Shown here piece after piece: positions 23,824-32,898 of a stretch of 35,876 bases of DNA. The notes below the pieces were generated by a model that was given only the letters and a program-made list of their open reading frames with translations, was not told the origin of the DNA and searched no databases. Both the position numbers and the translations under genes were made by a program. Position 1 is the stretch's first letter. The number at the start of each line of letters is the position of its first letter. Source of the DNA: Anaerolineae bacterium (GTDB lineage Bacteria; Chloroflexota; Anaerolineae; UBA1429); assembly GCA_007132185.1 (NCBI GenBank), contig SLPC01000127.1, forward strand, positions 1 through 35,876, in the 5' to 3' direction.

Positions 23824-24255
23824 ATGTCCGATCAAACCGCACCGAACGAGCCAGTCGTCTCTGGGCTGGCCCACGTGTGTTTCACCGTGTCCGACCTGGA
23901 GCGCTCTCTGGACTTTTACTGCGGCCAGTTGGGCATGACGCCGGGGTTCGAGTTTCGGCGTCCCGATGGCACGCTGTATGGACAGTACATCCATATCGGT
24001 GGACGCAGCTTTCTCGAGCTATTCACCGGCGAGCTGTCCGAGCCCGCACAGGGCCAAGCCTACCGCCATCTCTGCCTGGAGGTGCCCGATATCGAGCGAG
24101 CCGTGGCCGCCTTTCGCGAGCGCGACGTCGAGGTCGACGACATCAAGCTGGGCGGAGACCGATCGTACCAGGCCTGGCTCACAGACCCGGACGGCAACCG
24201 GATCGAGTTGCACCAGTATACGCCCGAGAGCAAGCAGGGCCCCTATCTGGCATAG
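23824..24255 (+). CDS. VOC-superfamily protein (glyoxalase/dioxygenase-like)
   Basis: The ATG at 23824 has AGAAGGA about nine bases upstream; the frame before it is non-coding. The 143-residue protein has two beta-alpha-beta-beta-beta halves typical of the vicinal oxygen chelate fold. Candidate metal ligands are His17 (LAHVCFTVSD), the Glu of SFLELFTGE, the His of YRHLCLEVPD, and the Glu of DGNRIELHQYTP. All four positions are kept, so a metal-dependent enzyme is likely. Lactoylglutathione-lyase-like is the closest general label; the actual substrate is open. It is followed by a hydroxyacid dehydrogenase gene 135 bp downstream. Confidence 0.87.
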   Translation: MSDQTAPNEPVVSGLAHVCFTVSDLERSLDFYCGQLGMTPGFEFRRPDGTLYGQYIHIGGRSFLELFTGELSEPAQGQAYRHLCLEVPDIERAVAAFRERDVEVDDIKLGGDRSYQAWLTDPDGNRIELHQYTPESKQGPYLA

Positions 24256-24390
24256 GCCTCGTTTGTCAACGGCTGAGCCTGCCATGCGGCGCGCCTTTGG
24301 GGCTTTTGTCGCATGGCGCCTGCACACATCCCCCATTCCCGCCCCGTGAGGTCTGCTTTTTGGGGCGCGGACTATATTAAGGATATCGAT

Positions 24391-25359
24391 ATGAAGACTA
24401 TATTACTGGCGCTTGACAACCTGTCCGAGGAGGACAAAAGACGCATCGAGTCCCTGGCGCCTGACTATTGCCTCCTGGTGACCAAGGACGAGGCCATCAT
24501 ACGTGAGGCATGGGACGAGATCGAGATCGCCGCAGCGGATGTAGGCATCGAGCGCCTGCTAGAGATGCCCAACCTGCGCTGGTACCAGCAGTGGGGCGCC
24601 GGCGCCGACTGGGTCATGGAGCACCCCGAAGCTGAGGACAAGGACTGGGTGGTGACCAACGCCTCGGGCGTGCACGCCATCCCCATCAGCGAGCACATCT
24701 TTGCCCTGATGCTGGCTCTGGCGCGGCGCATTCCCGAGGCGGTCAAGGCCCAGGGGCGCCATGCCTGGACGCGCGGCGGCGGCCTGCCGCCGGTGTCCGA
24801 GCTGGCAGGCAAGACCCTGCTCCTGATCGGCGTGGGCGCCATTGGCGAGCGCACCGCAAGCATCGCCGCCGCCATGGACATGCATGTCATTGGCGTGCGC
24901 CGCGACCCTGACAAGCCCGCCGAGGGCGTGGCCCGCATGGTCGGCCCCGAGCAGCTCGATGCGGTGCTACCCGAGGCCGATTTCGTGGTGCTAACGGTGC
25001 CATTGACGAGCGAGACGCAGCATATGATCGGCCGCCGTCAATTGGGGCTGATGAAACCCAACGCCACGATCTATAATATCGGGCGTGGAGGCACAATCGA
25101 TCAGGATGCCCTGATCGAGGCGCTGGAGAGCGGCCAGATCGGCGGCGCCGGGCTGGATGTTACCGATCCCGAGCCGCTGCCCGCCGACTCGCGCCTGTGG
25201 GACGCCCCCAACGTCCTCATCACCGGCCACTATTCGGGCAGCACCCCGGCGTATGCCGAGCGCGCCCTGGGCATCTTTATAGACAATCTGGAGCGCTACA
25301 TCCAGGGCCAGCCCCTGCGCAACGAGCTAGACCTCTCGCTGGGCATTCGCACCAGTTAG
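24391..25359 (+). CDS. D-isomer-specific 2-hydroxyacid dehydrogenase
   Basis: Start ATG at 24391 with AAGGA seven bases upstream; earlier in-frame ATG at 24313 lacks a site. The 322-residue protein has the two-lobed fold with NAD loop LLIGVGAIGERTASIA. Family catalytic residues appear as Arg in YNIGRGGTID, Glu in DVTDPEPLP, and His in LITGHYSGSTPAY (most members have PH; this one has GH). It would reduce a 2-keto acid to a D-2-hydroxy acid with NAD(P)H or the reverse. The exact substrate cannot be read. A 13-bp hairpin follows the stop codon. Confidence 0.9.
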   Translation: MKTILLALDNLSEEDKRRIESLAPDYCLLVTKDEAIIREAWDEIEIAAADVGIERLLEMPNLRWYQQWGAGADWVMEHPEAEDKDWVVTNASGVHAIPISEHIFALMLALARRIPEAVKAQGRHAWTRGGGLPPVSELAGKTLLLIGVGAIGERTASIAAAMDMHVIGVRRDPDKPAEGVARMVGPEQLDAVLPEADFVVLTVPLTSETQHMIGRRQLGLMKPNATIYNIGRGGTIDQDALIEALESGQIGGAGLDVTDPEPLPADSRLWDAPNVLITGHYSGSTPAYAERALGIFIDNLERYIQGQPLRNELDLSLGIRTS

Positions 25360-25367
25360 TACACAGC

Positions 25368-25405
25368 GCATGCAGGGAGCAGCCTTTCCTTCGCTCCCTG
25401 CATGC
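25368..25405 (+). terminator. Hairpin terminator after the hydroxyacid dehydrogenase gene
   Basis: GCATGCAGGGAGC (25368-25380) pairs perfectly with 25393-25405 over a 12-nt loop; AAGTCTTTTCC follows a few bases later. The remaining stretch to 25621 has no gene or clear promoter. Confidence 0.7.
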
Positions 25406-25621
25406 ATAGGTTCAAGTCTTTTCCGTATCTCTTCCCCGCAGTCGACAGAGCCCCATTCTTTCATGTATATTACGCGAAACCTCGAGCACACAAGACTGCG
25501 GGGGCAAGGCTCCCGTGGCCCAGATGCGCCACTCGCTGACGGCTCAGAATAGCAGGCCACACGAGGATCTGAAAGCCTGCCCCACAATGGCGGCACCAGG
25601 CGCCAGACTTGGAGAAGGAAC

Positions 25622-28600
25622 ATGGGAGCAACTCGCAGGCGTGACCTATCCAGTGTTGTCATTGTGATCGTCACTATGGCCCTGGCGCTGACTCTGCTAC
25701 TGATACCCACTGCAAGGTTTGTGGCAAGGGCGGGGGTCACGGCGCAAAACTTTGCGGGGGGCTCGGGGACTGTAGAAGCCCCCTATCTGGTGGCCACGGC
25801 AGAGCATCTGGACGCCGTACGCCATAATCTGGGTGCTCATTTCCGCCAGGTGGCGGACATTGACCTGGGTATTGCCCCCTGGAGCGACGGAGCGGGCTGG
25901 GTTCCTATCGGAACCACCGTCACGGCCTTTACAGGCGTCTATGATGGCGATGGATACGTCGTCCGTCGTCTCACAATCGTGCGCGCCGAGGCAAACCAGG
26001 GGCTATTCGGCGTTACGCAAGGGGCGCACATCAAAGGTCTGGCCCTGGAGAACGTCAGCGTCTATGGACAGAACAATGCGGGTGGCCTGGTCGGCTGGGC
26101 CCAGAGCGGCACGCTGCTCGAGCGCCTGTCGGTCAGCGGCGAGGTGACCGGCACGGGGTCCTACGTAGGCGGGCTGGTAGCCCGTCTGCATAGCGGCAGC
26201 CTGGTGCAGGGCGCCAGCACGGCCACCGTGGTCGGGGCAACTTATACCGGCGGCCTGGTGGGTGAATCCCACTATGGCAGCATAGGACAGTCCTACGCCG
26301 TGGGCAGCGCCACGGGCACCGACTATGTAGGCGGGCTGGTGGGCAGAAACAACGTGAGCATCCTGGCCGACAGCTACAGCCATGCCACGGTCAGCGGCAG
26401 CAACTATGTCGGGGGCCTGGCCGGGTGGGTCGGAGGCAGCGGCTCTTGGTCTTTTCCTGGCGAGATCTACCGCTCCTACAGCACCGGGGCCGTGATCGGG
26501 ACAGGCACAGACGTTGGCGGGTTCCTGGGCGTTCAGGGCAACTATGCCACGGTAGCCGATAGCTACTGGGACGTCGAGAGCTCCGGCCAGCCCACCAGCG
26601 CCGGGGGCGTCGGCGTGGTTGGCAGGACCACCGAGCAGATGCAGCAGCGCGCGCCCTTTGCACAGTGGAACTTTTACACGCTGTGGCAGATGGACGAGGG
26701 CCACGCCTATCCCGCCTTTCAGCCGATCCATAGCTATGGCGGCCCGCAGCCCATCGATCTGGCTGAGCTAGAGGGAACCGGCACCGTGGAAGATCCCTAC
26801 CTGCTCCACGATGCCGACGAGCTACACGCCATGCGCCTCGCGCCGACCGCCCACTATCGCCTGGCGGACGACATCGACCTGTCCGCCACGGTCGCGTGGG
26901 ATGGCGGACGCGGCTGGACCCCCATCGGCCCCAGCTCGGCGCCTTTCAAGGGCAGCCTGGATGGCGCCGGGTTCTCGATCCGCAACCTGCATGTCAGCCG
27001 CCCCACCCAGAATGAGGTGGGCCTGTTCGCCTATACCCAGGGCGCTCACATCCATGACCTGACCCTGGAGAACGTCAGCGTCTATGGCCAGAACAATGTG
27101 GGCAGCCTGGTCGGCTGGCCACAGACTGACACGCTCCTTGAGCGCGTATCCGTCAGCGGCCAGGTGACCGGGCTGGGGTCGCGCACCGGAGGCTTGGCGG
27201 GCTATCTGCAGAGCAGCATTTTGGTCCAGGGCGCCAGTACGGCAACAGTGGTCGGCAAGAGCTATACCGGCGGTCTGGTGGGTGACGCCGAATATGGCAA
27301 CATCACCCAGTCCTACGCCCTGGGCACCATCACGGGCACCAGCTATGTCGGCGGGTTGGTGGGCAGGATCTACCGAAGCCTCCTGGCCGACAGCTACAGT
27401 TATGCCGCGGTCAGCGGCAACAACGATGTCGGAGGTCTCGCCGGAATCCTCGGAGGCAGCTCATGGACTTTTCCCGGCCAGATCTATCGCTCCTACAGCA
27501 GCGGCTCTGTGCAGGGCACCGGATCCAACGTCGGTGGGCTTTTGGGCACGCACAGCAACTATGGCATCGTGGGCGCAAGCTACTGGGATGTGGAGAGTTC
27601 CGACCAGACCACCAGCGCCGGCGGGGCTGGCGTGGTCGGCGAAACCACCGAGCAAATGCAGCGGCGTTCGACCTATGCGCAGTGGAACTTTTACACGTTG
27701 TGGCAGATGGACGAGGGCCACGCCTATCCCGCCTTTCAGCCGATCCATAGCTATGGCGGCCCGCAGCCGGTCGATCTGGCTGAGATGGAGGGCTCTGGCA
27801 CCGCAGGAGACCCCTACCTGCTCCACGATGCCAACGAGCTGCATGCCATGCGTCTCGCGCCCAACGCTCACTATCGCCTGGCAAATGACATCGACCTGTC
27901 CGCCACGGTGGTATGGGATGGCGGACGCGGCTGGACCCCCATCGGCCCCAGCTCGGCGCCTTTCAAGGGCAGCCTGGATGGCGCCGGGTTCACGATCCGC
28001 AACCTGTATATCAGCCGCCCCGCGCAAAGTGAGATCGGCTTGTTCGCCTATACCCAGGGCGCCCACATCCATGACCTGATCCTGGAGAACGTCAGCGTCT
28101 ATGGCCAGAACAATGCGGGTGGCCTGATCGGCTGGGCCCAGAGCGGCACGCTGCTCGAGCGCCTGTCGGTCAGCGGCGAGGTGACCGGCACGGGTTCTTA
28201 TGTGGGCGGGCAGGTGGCCCGTCTGCATAGTAGCAGCCTGGTGCAGGGGGCCAGCACAGCCACCGTGGTCGGCGCAAGCTACACGGGCGGCCTGGTAGGC
28301 GAATCGGAATACGGCACCATCGCGCAGTCCTATGCCCTGGGCACCGTCACCGGCACCGATTATGTCGGCGGACTGTTGGGTAGGAACTACAGAAGCCTCT
28401 TGGAAGACAGTTACAGTCATGCCGCGGTCAGCGGCAGCAACTATGTCGGGGGGCTGGTCGGCCATCTGGGAGGCAGCTCGTGGTCCTCTGCCGGCGAGCT
28501 CTATCGTTCCTATAGCAGCGGCTCTGTGCAAGGCACCGAGTCGTCCGTGGGCGGGTTTTTGGGCGTTCAGGGCGGCTACAGTACCGTAGCCGACAACTAC

Positions 28601-30220
28601 TGGGACACAGAGAGCTCGGGGCAGGCCACCAGCGCGGGTGGGACTGGCGTGGTCGGCAAGACCACGGCCCAGATGCGGCAGCAAGAGACCTTTGTCAACT
28701 GGGATTTCGTCGATATCTGGGCGATCCAGGAGGGCGTCACCTATCCCTGGCATCAGGCTACGGAGCGGGCCCTGGCGCTGGCTCCCGCCCTGCAAACCCA
28801 TCGCAACGATGCTGCGGTGCCGCGCGAGATCGCCATCGTCTCCAATCTGGCCTGGACCGCCGTCACCGTCGACGACTGGATCACCCTCGAGGGCGCTGTC
28901 TCGGGGCGCGGCAACGGCGTTATCACGTATACCTTGGGGGCCAATCCGGTGCCCGAACTGCGCGTGGGCACGATCTCGGTGGGCGATGGCACCGCCGTCA
29001 CCCGCACGGTAACGGTCCACCAGAGCGCGCAGCTCGGCATTGCACCGCCCGCCCTGCAGCATCCTGCTCCGCCATCGAGCGGGCATACGGTCGCCGTGTC
29101 AGGCAATGTGTCCTGGACCGCAACAGCAGACGATGCCTGGATCACGGTGACGCACGGCGCCGATGGTTCGGATGCGGGCTCAGTGACCTATCGCGTCGAC
29201 GGCAACGCAGCGCTCACGCCACGGTCTGGCACCATCACCATGCGGGGCGGCGGCATTGAACGGGTATTCCAGGTGAGTCAGGCGGGCGCCCTGCCCTATC
29301 TCTATGTGACCGCGCTCGACATGGAGCATGGCCCCAAGGCATCGACAGGGCACAGCATCGACGTGAGCTCTAACGTAGACTGGACAACGGATTCTGACGC
29401 CAACTGGATCACTATCACGTCTGACGTCACGGGGACCGGGGATGGCAGTGTCGTATATAGCCTGGAGACCAACCTCAGCAACATCGCTCGCACCGGGACC
29501 ATCCAGATCAGCGGCGGACGCAGGAACTATACGGTGCATGTGCAGCAGGCCGGGTCCATCATCATCAGTGTATCGGCCAGCCCCGAAATAGGGGGGACTG
29601 TGCTGGGCGGGGGAGCCTTTGAACTTGGCGAGCAGGTGACGGTTACGGCGACGGCCCTGCTGGGGTATACCTTTGCGCACTGGACCGAAGATGACCTGGA
29701 GGTGTCTACCGACGCCAGCTACACCTTTGTCGCCACGGAGAATCGCGATCTGGTGGGGCTGTTCACGCTGAACGACCAGACCACTGTGGGCGTATTTCCC
29801 CCCGAGGGGGGCACCCTGACCTCCGACGACAACCTGGTGCACTATACGGTGCCAGCGGGCGCGTTCACAGACACCGTACGCCTGGTACATCTGTCGCAAC
29901 CCGGCCCCACCTCGCTGCCCGCAGGCCAGATCGACATCGGACGCGCCTTTACGGCGACAATGGTCCTGAATAACTCGGGCATCCCCGTGCAGCCCCAGGT
30001 GCCGATCACAGTGACCATCGAATATGCCGACACTCCCTATGAAGAGGCCTGGCCGGGGTCGCTGGCCCTTTGGCGCGATACAGGCAGTGGCTGGACCCCG
30101 TTGCTCTCGGATGATGACCCCGTCCAGCAGCGACTCGTCGCCCAGATCGATCACTTTTCAGAGTTCGCGGTATTCGGTCAAGCCGTCTATCATCGTTACT
30201 TGCCGTTTGCCCTGCGCTAG
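25622..30220 (+). CDS. Large exported GLUG/BACON repeat protein with YLP-type C-terminus
   Basis: GGAGAAGGAAC precedes the ATG. The 1532-residue protein starts with RRR and a hydrophobic segment (VVIVIVTMALALTLLLIP), a signal peptide or anchor. Three units of about 338 residues follow, each opening like GTVEAPYLVATAEHLDAV and containing many GLUG-type turns (YVGGLVG, YTGGLVGES) that predict a beta-helix. Next come three BACON-like domains with the W-(I)-T pattern (SNLAWTAVTVDDWITL, NVSWTATADDAWITV, NVDWTTDSDANWITI), an InlB-B-like module (ALLGYTFAHWTEDD), and a ZU5-like beta domain (GVFPPEGGTLTSDDN). It ends HRYLPFALR. Such proteins usually act at the cell surface, in adhesion or carbohydrate binding; no catalytic domain is seen. 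Confidence 0.88.
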   Translation: MGATRRRDLSSVVIVIVTMALALTLLLIPTARFVARAGVTAQNFAGGSGTVEAPYLVATAEHLDAVRHNLGAHFRQVADIDLGIAPWSDGAGWVPIGTTVTAFTGVYDGDGYVVRRLTIVRAEANQGLFGVTQGAHIKGLALENVSVYGQNNAGGLVGWAQSGTLLERLSVSGEVTGTGSYVGGLVARLHSGSLVQGASTATVVGATYTGGLVGESHYGSIGQSYAVGSATGTDYVGGLVGRNNVSILADSYSHATVSGSNYVGGLAGWVGGSGSWSFPGEIYRSYSTGAVIGTGTDVGGFLGVQGNYATVADSYWDVESSGQPTSAGGVGVVGRTTEQMQQRAPFAQWNFYTLWQMDEGHAYPAFQPIHSYGGPQPIDLAELEGTGTVEDPYLLHDADELHAMRLAPTAHYRLADDIDLSATVAWDGGRGWTPIGPSSAPFKGSLDGAGFSIRNLHVSRPTQNEVGLFAYTQGAHIHDLTLENVSVYGQNNVGSLVGWPQTDTLLERVSVSGQVTGLGSRTGGLAGYLQSSILVQGASTATVVGKSYTGGLVGDAEYGNITQSYALGTITGTSYVGGLVGRIYRSLLADSYSYAAVSGNNDVGGLAGILGGSSWTFPGQIYRSYSSGSVQGTGSNVGGLLGTHSNYGIVGASYWDVESSDQTTSAGGAGVVGETTEQMQRRSTYAQWNFYTLWQMDEGHAYPAFQPIHSYGGPQPVDLAEMEGSGTAGDPYLLHDANELHAMRLAPNAHYRLANDIDLSATVVWDGGRGWTPIGPSSAPFKGSLDGAGFTIRNLYISRPAQSEIGLFAYTQGAHIHDLILENVSVYGQNNAGGLIGWAQSGTLLERLSVSGEVTGTGSYVGGQVARLHSSSLVQGASTATVVGASYTGGLVGESEYGTIAQSYALGTVTGTDYVGGLLGRNYRSLLEDSYSHAAVSGSNYVGGLVGHLGGSSWSSAGELYRSYSSGSVQGTESSVGGFLGVQGGYSTVADNYWDTESSGQATSAGGTGVVGKTTAQMRQQETFVNWDFVDIWAIQEGVTYPWHQATERALALAPALQTHRNDAAVPREIAIVSNLAWTAVTVDDWITLEGAVSGRGNGVITYTLGANPVPELRVGTISVGDGTAVTRTVTVHQSAQLGIAPPALQHPAPPSSGHTVAVSGNVSWTATADDAWITVTHGADGSDAGSVTYRVDGNAALTPRSGTITMRGGGIERVFQVSQAGALPYLYVTALDMEHGPKASTGHSIDVSSNVDWTTDSDANWITITSDVTGTGDGSVVYSLETNLSNIARTGTIQISGGRRNYTVHVQQAGSIIISVSASPEIGGTVLGGGAFELGEQVTVTATALLGYTFAHWTEDDLEVSTDASYTFVATENRDLVGLFTLNDQTTVGVFPPEGGTLTSDDNLVHYTVPAGAFTDTVRLVHLSQPGPTSLPAGQIDIGRAFTATMVLNNSGIPVQPQVPITVTIEYADTPYEEAWPGSLALWRDTGSGWTPLLSDDDPVQQRLVAQIDHFSEFAVFGQAVYHRYLPFALR
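25766..28765 (+). repeat. Three in-frame repeats of about 1015 bp in the GLUG protein gene
   Basis: Units begin at 25766, 26780 and 27797 (spacing 1014 and 1017 bp). Units 2 and 3 share long identical stretches near their starts (for example around 26905-26975 and 27920-27990). Units 1 and 3 share near-identical DNA in the middle (26041-26160 and 28080-28199). Units 1 and 2 share their last 90 bp. The pattern is mosaic, as expected from duplication plus gene conversion. Confidence 0.85.
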
Positions 30221-30235
30221 CAACTGCTCGCCTGC

Positions 30236-30274
30236 CTACGCACAGAGGGCCGGCTAGCCGCCCTCTGTGCGTAG
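30236..30274 (+). terminator. Strong hairpin after the GLUG protein gene
   Basis: CTACGCACAGAGGG (30236-30249) pairs perfectly with 30261-30274; the intervening bases can add CGGC/GCCG with a one-base bulge. The following sequence (ACCGATATCTTGCTCTT) is only moderately T-rich. Confidence 0.7.
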
Positions 30275-30381
30275 ACCGATATCTTGCTCTTACCGCATCT
30301 GTCGTCTGCTCGGAATGCCACCCCGGCCGTTTTGCGCTATACTCTGCACGAGAAAGGCAACCGCCAGAGAAAAGAGGCGCC

Positions 30382-31500
30382 ATGATCACGCTCAGGGAAA
30401 AGATCCGCGGATGCATCGCAGGCTCGTGGGTAGGTTCAGCTATGGGAGCCGCCGTCGAGGGCTGGCTGCCCCAGCGTATTGAGGAGACCTACGGGTTCCT
30501 CACCGAGCTCAAGAGCTACAAGCACTATACTCGCTACACCGACTGGCAGCGCCCGCCCGGCACCACCGAGGACGGCATCGAACGCCAAAAGCTGATGAAC
30601 ACGGCCGTCATCCTTAAGCAGGACCGCATCACAGCGGACGATCTCGTGCAGGTGTGGGTGGACGTGCTGGACCCGGCCAAGATGGTCTACAAGCAGGAGC
30701 CGTTCGACAAGAGCCTGCTGGAGATGGCCGTGGCCGGGGTGCCGCCTCGCGAGCTGGGGCGCCTCTGGCCGTTCAACAACGTTGTCTCTATGGCGCGCGC
30801 CAGCCATACCCTGGGCATCATCAATGCGGGCGATCCTGCCGCCGCCGCCTCAGACGTGTATGACGTGGGGCTGGTCTATTCGGCCGAGACCACCTTTGCC
30901 CTGCGCTGGGCCGCCCTATACGACGCAGCCCTGGCCGAGGCCCTGCGCCCGGGCGCCACAGTGGACTCGGTGCTGCAGACCGCCACCGCTTTTGCCGCCT
31001 ACCGCAGCCAAAAGGGTACGCCCTATGGCGGCTATGATCGCATCCAGGAAGAGGTAGACCGCGCCCTGGAGATCGGCTCGCGCCACAACGATCCCATGAC
31101 GATGCGCGACGAGTTCTACGAGCTCTATGCGGGCGGCCACTATATGGTCTATGGCCAGTCGCAGGCCAACGAGATCGTAGCCAAGGGCCTGGCGATCTTT
31201 GCGGCGGCTCAGGGCAATGTGCGCACCGCGATGTTGGCCGCCGTCAACTATGGCCGCGACACTGACTGTCTGGCGGCGGTCGCCGGCGGGCTGGCCGGTG
31301 CGCTCTCTGGCGCTGGCGACTTGGATGCCGCATGGATCGAGCAGGTGAATGCGGCCACCAAGGCTGACCCTTACACCAATAGCAAGCTGGACATGGATGA
31401 GACAGCCGACGGCCTGCATCAGGCGGTGCAAAAGCGCCTCGAGAGTCAGCGACGAGTGCTCCAGGTCATGGACGCAGCCCCTGACGACTATTTCGCCTGA
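30382..31500 (+). CDS. ADP-ribosylglycohydrolase (DraG/ARH) family protein
   Basis: The 372-residue protein begins MITLREKIRGCIAGSWVGSAMGAAVEG, the all-alpha ARH/DraG N-terminal signature. The C-terminal metal motif NYGRDTDCLAAVAGGLAGAL is clear, with TTEDGIERQ as the likely first metal motif. Family members remove ADP-ribose from proteins, nucleic acids or small molecules with Mg2+; many bacterial ones have unknown substrates and sit beside sugar genes. That fits here, because a GH4 glycosidase follows on the same strand after 113 bp. AAGAGG precedes the ATG. A weak -10 (TATACT at 30338-30343) is upstream. No toxin or ADP-ribosyltransferase gene is visible nearby. Confidence 0.88.
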   Translation: MITLREKIRGCIAGSWVGSAMGAAVEGWLPQRIEETYGFLTELKSYKHYTRYTDWQRPPGTTEDGIERQKLMNTAVILKQDRITADDLVQVWVDVLDPAKMVYKQEPFDKSLLEMAVAGVPPRELGRLWPFNNVVSMARASHTLGIINAGDPAAAASDVYDVGLVYSAETTFALRWAALYDAALAEALRPGATVDSVLQTATAFAAYRSQKGTPYGGYDRIQEEVDRALEIGSRHNDPMTMRDEFYELYAGGHYMVYGQSQANEIVAKGLAIFAAAQGNVRTAMLAAVNYGRDTDCLAAVAGGLAGALSGAGDLDAAWIEQVNAATKADPYTNSKLDMDETADGLHQAVQKRLESQRRVLQVMDAAPDDYFA

Positions 31501-31613
31501 TCGTCGCGTTATGAGAAGGGTAGCCACAGGGAATGGTAGACTGCGCAATCATGCGCCGCGCATACATGCGCCGCCTGTCCAAGCACTGAATCGATGATCA
31601 GAGGAGGTTCGCC

Positions 31614-32876
31614 ATGACCCGCACCGTATTGATCGGCGCCGGGAGCGCCCAATTTGGCCTGGGAACCCTGGCTGACGTGTTCCGCAGTGAGGTGCTGCGT
31701 GACAGCACCATCGTCCTGCACGACATCAATCCCACCACCCTGGCCCGCGTGCAAGAGATCGGACAGACGCATCTGGATACCCACAAGCTACCCTTTGCGC
31801 TGGAGGCGACTACTGATCGGCGCGAGGCGTTGCAGGGCGCCGATTACTGCATCATCTCGATCGAGGTGGGCGACCGCTTCAAGCTGTGGGATCAGGACTG
31901 GAAGGTCCCCCTTCAGTTTGGCTTTCGCCAGGTTTATGGCGAGAATGGCGGCCCCGGCGGCCTCTTTCATGCTCTGCGCATCACGCCGCCCATCCTAGCC
32001 ATCTGCCGCGACGTGATGGAGCTCTGCCCCGATGCCTGGGTGCTCAACTTTTCCAACCCCATGAGCCGCATCTGCACCACGGTCTCTCAGGCCCTGCCCG
32101 ACCTGCGCCTGGTGGGCCTGTGCCACGAGATCAACTCGCTGGCAAGGCACCTACCCGGGATGCTCGAGTGCGATTTCGACGATCTGGAGCTGGTGGCTGG
32201 AGGGCTGAACCACTTTGCGATCCTGCTGGAGGCCCGCTACAAGGCAACCGGCGACGATGCTTACCCGGACATTCGCGCCAAGGCGCCCACATTCTTTGAC
32301 GGGCGAGAACGCGGCCTGTTCATGGAACTGCTCCAGCGTTTCGGCTATCTGCCCATCACCACCGACAGCCACATGGGCGAATATGTACAGTGGGCCCACG
32401 ACGTGGTGGATCACGAGGGCATCCTGGCCTTTTACGCCTGGTATCAAGAGTACTGCATGGCCCGTGCGCCCCAGGCAGTCTATGATCTGGCGAGCTATCA
32501 GGAGGGGGAGCACGTCATCCCCATCATCGAGGCCATCGTCGCCGATCGCCCCCTACAGGAGATGGCCGTCAACCTGCCCAATGACAACCTGATCGACGGC
32601 CTGCCAAATGACATCGTCGTCGAGGTGCCCGGCATCGTAGATGGGACTGGCGTGCGTGGCATCCGGCTGGCTGACTACCCCAAGGGGTTCCTGGGCCTCT
32701 TGCAGAACCAGGTGGCGGTGCACGAGCTGACAGCCGAGGCGATCCTCACCGGATCGAGGCAGGCTGTGCTGCAGGCGCTCCTGGTGGATCCCATCGTGGA
32801 TCGGGTGCGGCCCGCCGAGCAGATGCTGGACACGATGCTGCGGCTCCAGGCTGATCACCTGGGATACATCCACTAG
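31614..32876 (+). CDS. Glycoside hydrolase family 4 (alpha-galactosidase/alpha-glucosidase-like)
   Basis: AGGAGG lies seven bases before the ATG. The 420-residue enzyme has the NAD-binding loop VLIGAGSAQFG at the N-terminus, NFSNPMSRI (from Asn145), GLCHEIN with Cys170 and GGLNHFA with His200. Cys170 and His200 correspond to the Mn2+ ligands of GH4. GH4 enzymes hydrolyse glycosides by transient oxidation of the sugar at C3 using NAD+ and Mn2+, unlike all classical glycosidases. The CHE(I) signature is of the alpha-galactosidase/alpha-glucosidase type and not the phospho-sugar type, but the substrate is inferred. Cytoplasmic. Confidence 0.92.
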   Translation: MTRTVLIGAGSAQFGLGTLADVFRSEVLRDSTIVLHDINPTTLARVQEIGQTHLDTHKLPFALEATTDRREALQGADYCIISIEVGDRFKLWDQDWKVPLQFGFRQVYGENGGPGGLFHALRITPPILAICRDVMELCPDAWVLNFSNPMSRICTTVSQALPDLRLVGLCHEINSLARHLPGMLECDFDDLELVAGGLNHFAILLEARYKATGDDAYPDIRAKAPTFFDGRERGLFMELLQRFGYLPITTDSHMGEYVQWAHDVVDHEGILAFYAWYQEYCMARAPQAVYDLASYQEGEHVIPIIEAIVADRPLQEMAVNLPNDNLIDGLPNDIVVEVPGIVDGTGVRGIRLADYPKGFLGLLQNQVAVHELTAEAILTGSRQAVLQALLVDPIVDRVRPAEQMLDTMLRLQADHLGYIH

Positions 32877-32898
32877 TCTTCTGAAAGGCGACCATGCT

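Noticed and set aside
23035-23994. Minus-strand ORF of 319 codons opposite the APH-like gene
   Set aside because: Antisense to intact kinase motifs and extends across the VOC promoter.
24281-24317. 8-bp hairpin after the VOC gene as a terminator
   Set aside because: The loop is 21 nt and the only T run lies inside the loop, so termination is unlikely.
25400-25425. GGTTCAAGTC resembling a tRNA T-loop
   Set aside because: No flanking T-stem, anticodon arm or acceptor stem could be paired around it.
25327-25740. Minus-strand ORF of 137 codons between the dehydrogenase and GLUG genes
   Set aside because: It overlaps a perfect plus-strand terminator hairpin and the signal-peptide region of the next gene; no family resemblance.
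27461-29086. Minus-strand ORF of 541 codons inside the GLUG gene
   Set aside because: It mirrors the repeats of the plus-strand gene and contains no recognisable domain.
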